Shown in pieces: positions 4,978 to 5,058 of a DNA stretch of 5,058 nucleotides. The notes under the pieces were generated by a model. It made no database searches, had not been told where the DNA came from, and worked only from the letters and a program-made list of their open reading frames with translations. Position numbers and translations under genes: made by a program. This DNA comes from Caldifarciminota bacterium (lineage in GTDB: Bacteria; Hydrothermota; Tepidihabitantia; Tepidihabitantales; CAIPLT01): NCBI GenBank assembly GCA_025061975.1, contig JANXBB010000188.1:1-5058 (forward strand), written 5' to 3'. Each line of letters begins with the position of its first letter. Position 1 is the stretch's first letter.

Positions 4978-5058
4978 TTATGTGATTCGTTTAGACTTAC
5001 AAAATCCTTTAGGTTTATTTTTAGGATAGCGTTTAAAAGGTCTCTTAGTTATTTTAAG
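4978..5058 (-). CDS. Possible C-terminal end of an unidentified gene (3 partial)
   Basis: One minus-strand frame is open from the right edge to TAA at 4980-4978 and would give 26 residues, 11 of them Lys or Arg, ending KGFCKSKRIT. The other two minus-strand frames meet stop codons at once. The position upstream of ssrA is plausible for a gene end, and basic tails are common in RNA-binding proteins. However, A-rich DNA gives lysine codons by chance, and 81 nt is too short to identify a family. Between this stop and the ssrA promoter (4917-4977) I see nothing identifiable. Confidence 0.3.
   Translation of the reverse strand, partial: LKITKRPFKRYPKNKPKGFCKSKRIT

Overview
This AT-rich window comes from a bacterium. 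Its features are sigma70-type TTGACA/TATAAT-like promoters, strong GGAGG ribosome sites, tRNA genes without an encoded CCA end, and a one-piece tmRNA gene. A cell-surface protein with a type IX (T9SS/Por) C-terminal sorting domain and a membrane-anchored SurA/PpiD-like chaperone imply an outer membrane. Together with a DUF4159 protein and an archaeal/thermophile-type adenosine-specific kinase, this fits a Fibrobacterota-Chlorobiota-Bacteroidota-related candidate phylum such as WOR-3/Stahlbacteria. That placement is inference only.

Layout: everything up to 3022 lies on the plus strand, and everything from 3025 to the right edge lies on the minus strand. The plus block starts with the C-terminal end of a DUF4159 protein (1-206). 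Next is a 591-residue PpiD/SurA-like periplasmic foldase (255-2030) whose parvulin domains look degenerate. A compact cluster of five tRNAs follows (Glu-UUC, Gly-GCC, Cys-GCA, Leu-UAA, Lys-UUU; 2075-2501). The last gene is an adenosine-specific kinase family protein (2540-3022), which begins 38 nt after tRNA-Lys with no visible terminator between them.

The minus block, read from the right edge, holds a possible gene end (5058-4978), then a well-formed ssrA promoter and a complete tmRNA (4868-4518). The tmRNA has four recognisable pseudoknots and encodes the proteolysis tag AATNSYALAA. Only 26 nt later comes a secreted protein with a predicted seven-bladed FG-GAP/VCBS-like beta-propeller and a T9SS sorting domain (4491-3025). 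The two blocks converge with 2 bp between stop codons.

The common theme is stable-RNA genes, a tRNA operon and ssrA, each apparently read through into a downstream protein gene. No defence system, CRISPR array, transposon or phage gene is visible. The most unusual points are these stable-RNA/mRNA linkages, a possible leaderless start for the foldase gene, its eroded isomerase motifs, and a possible alternative pairing between the tmRNA 5' end and pseudoknot 3.
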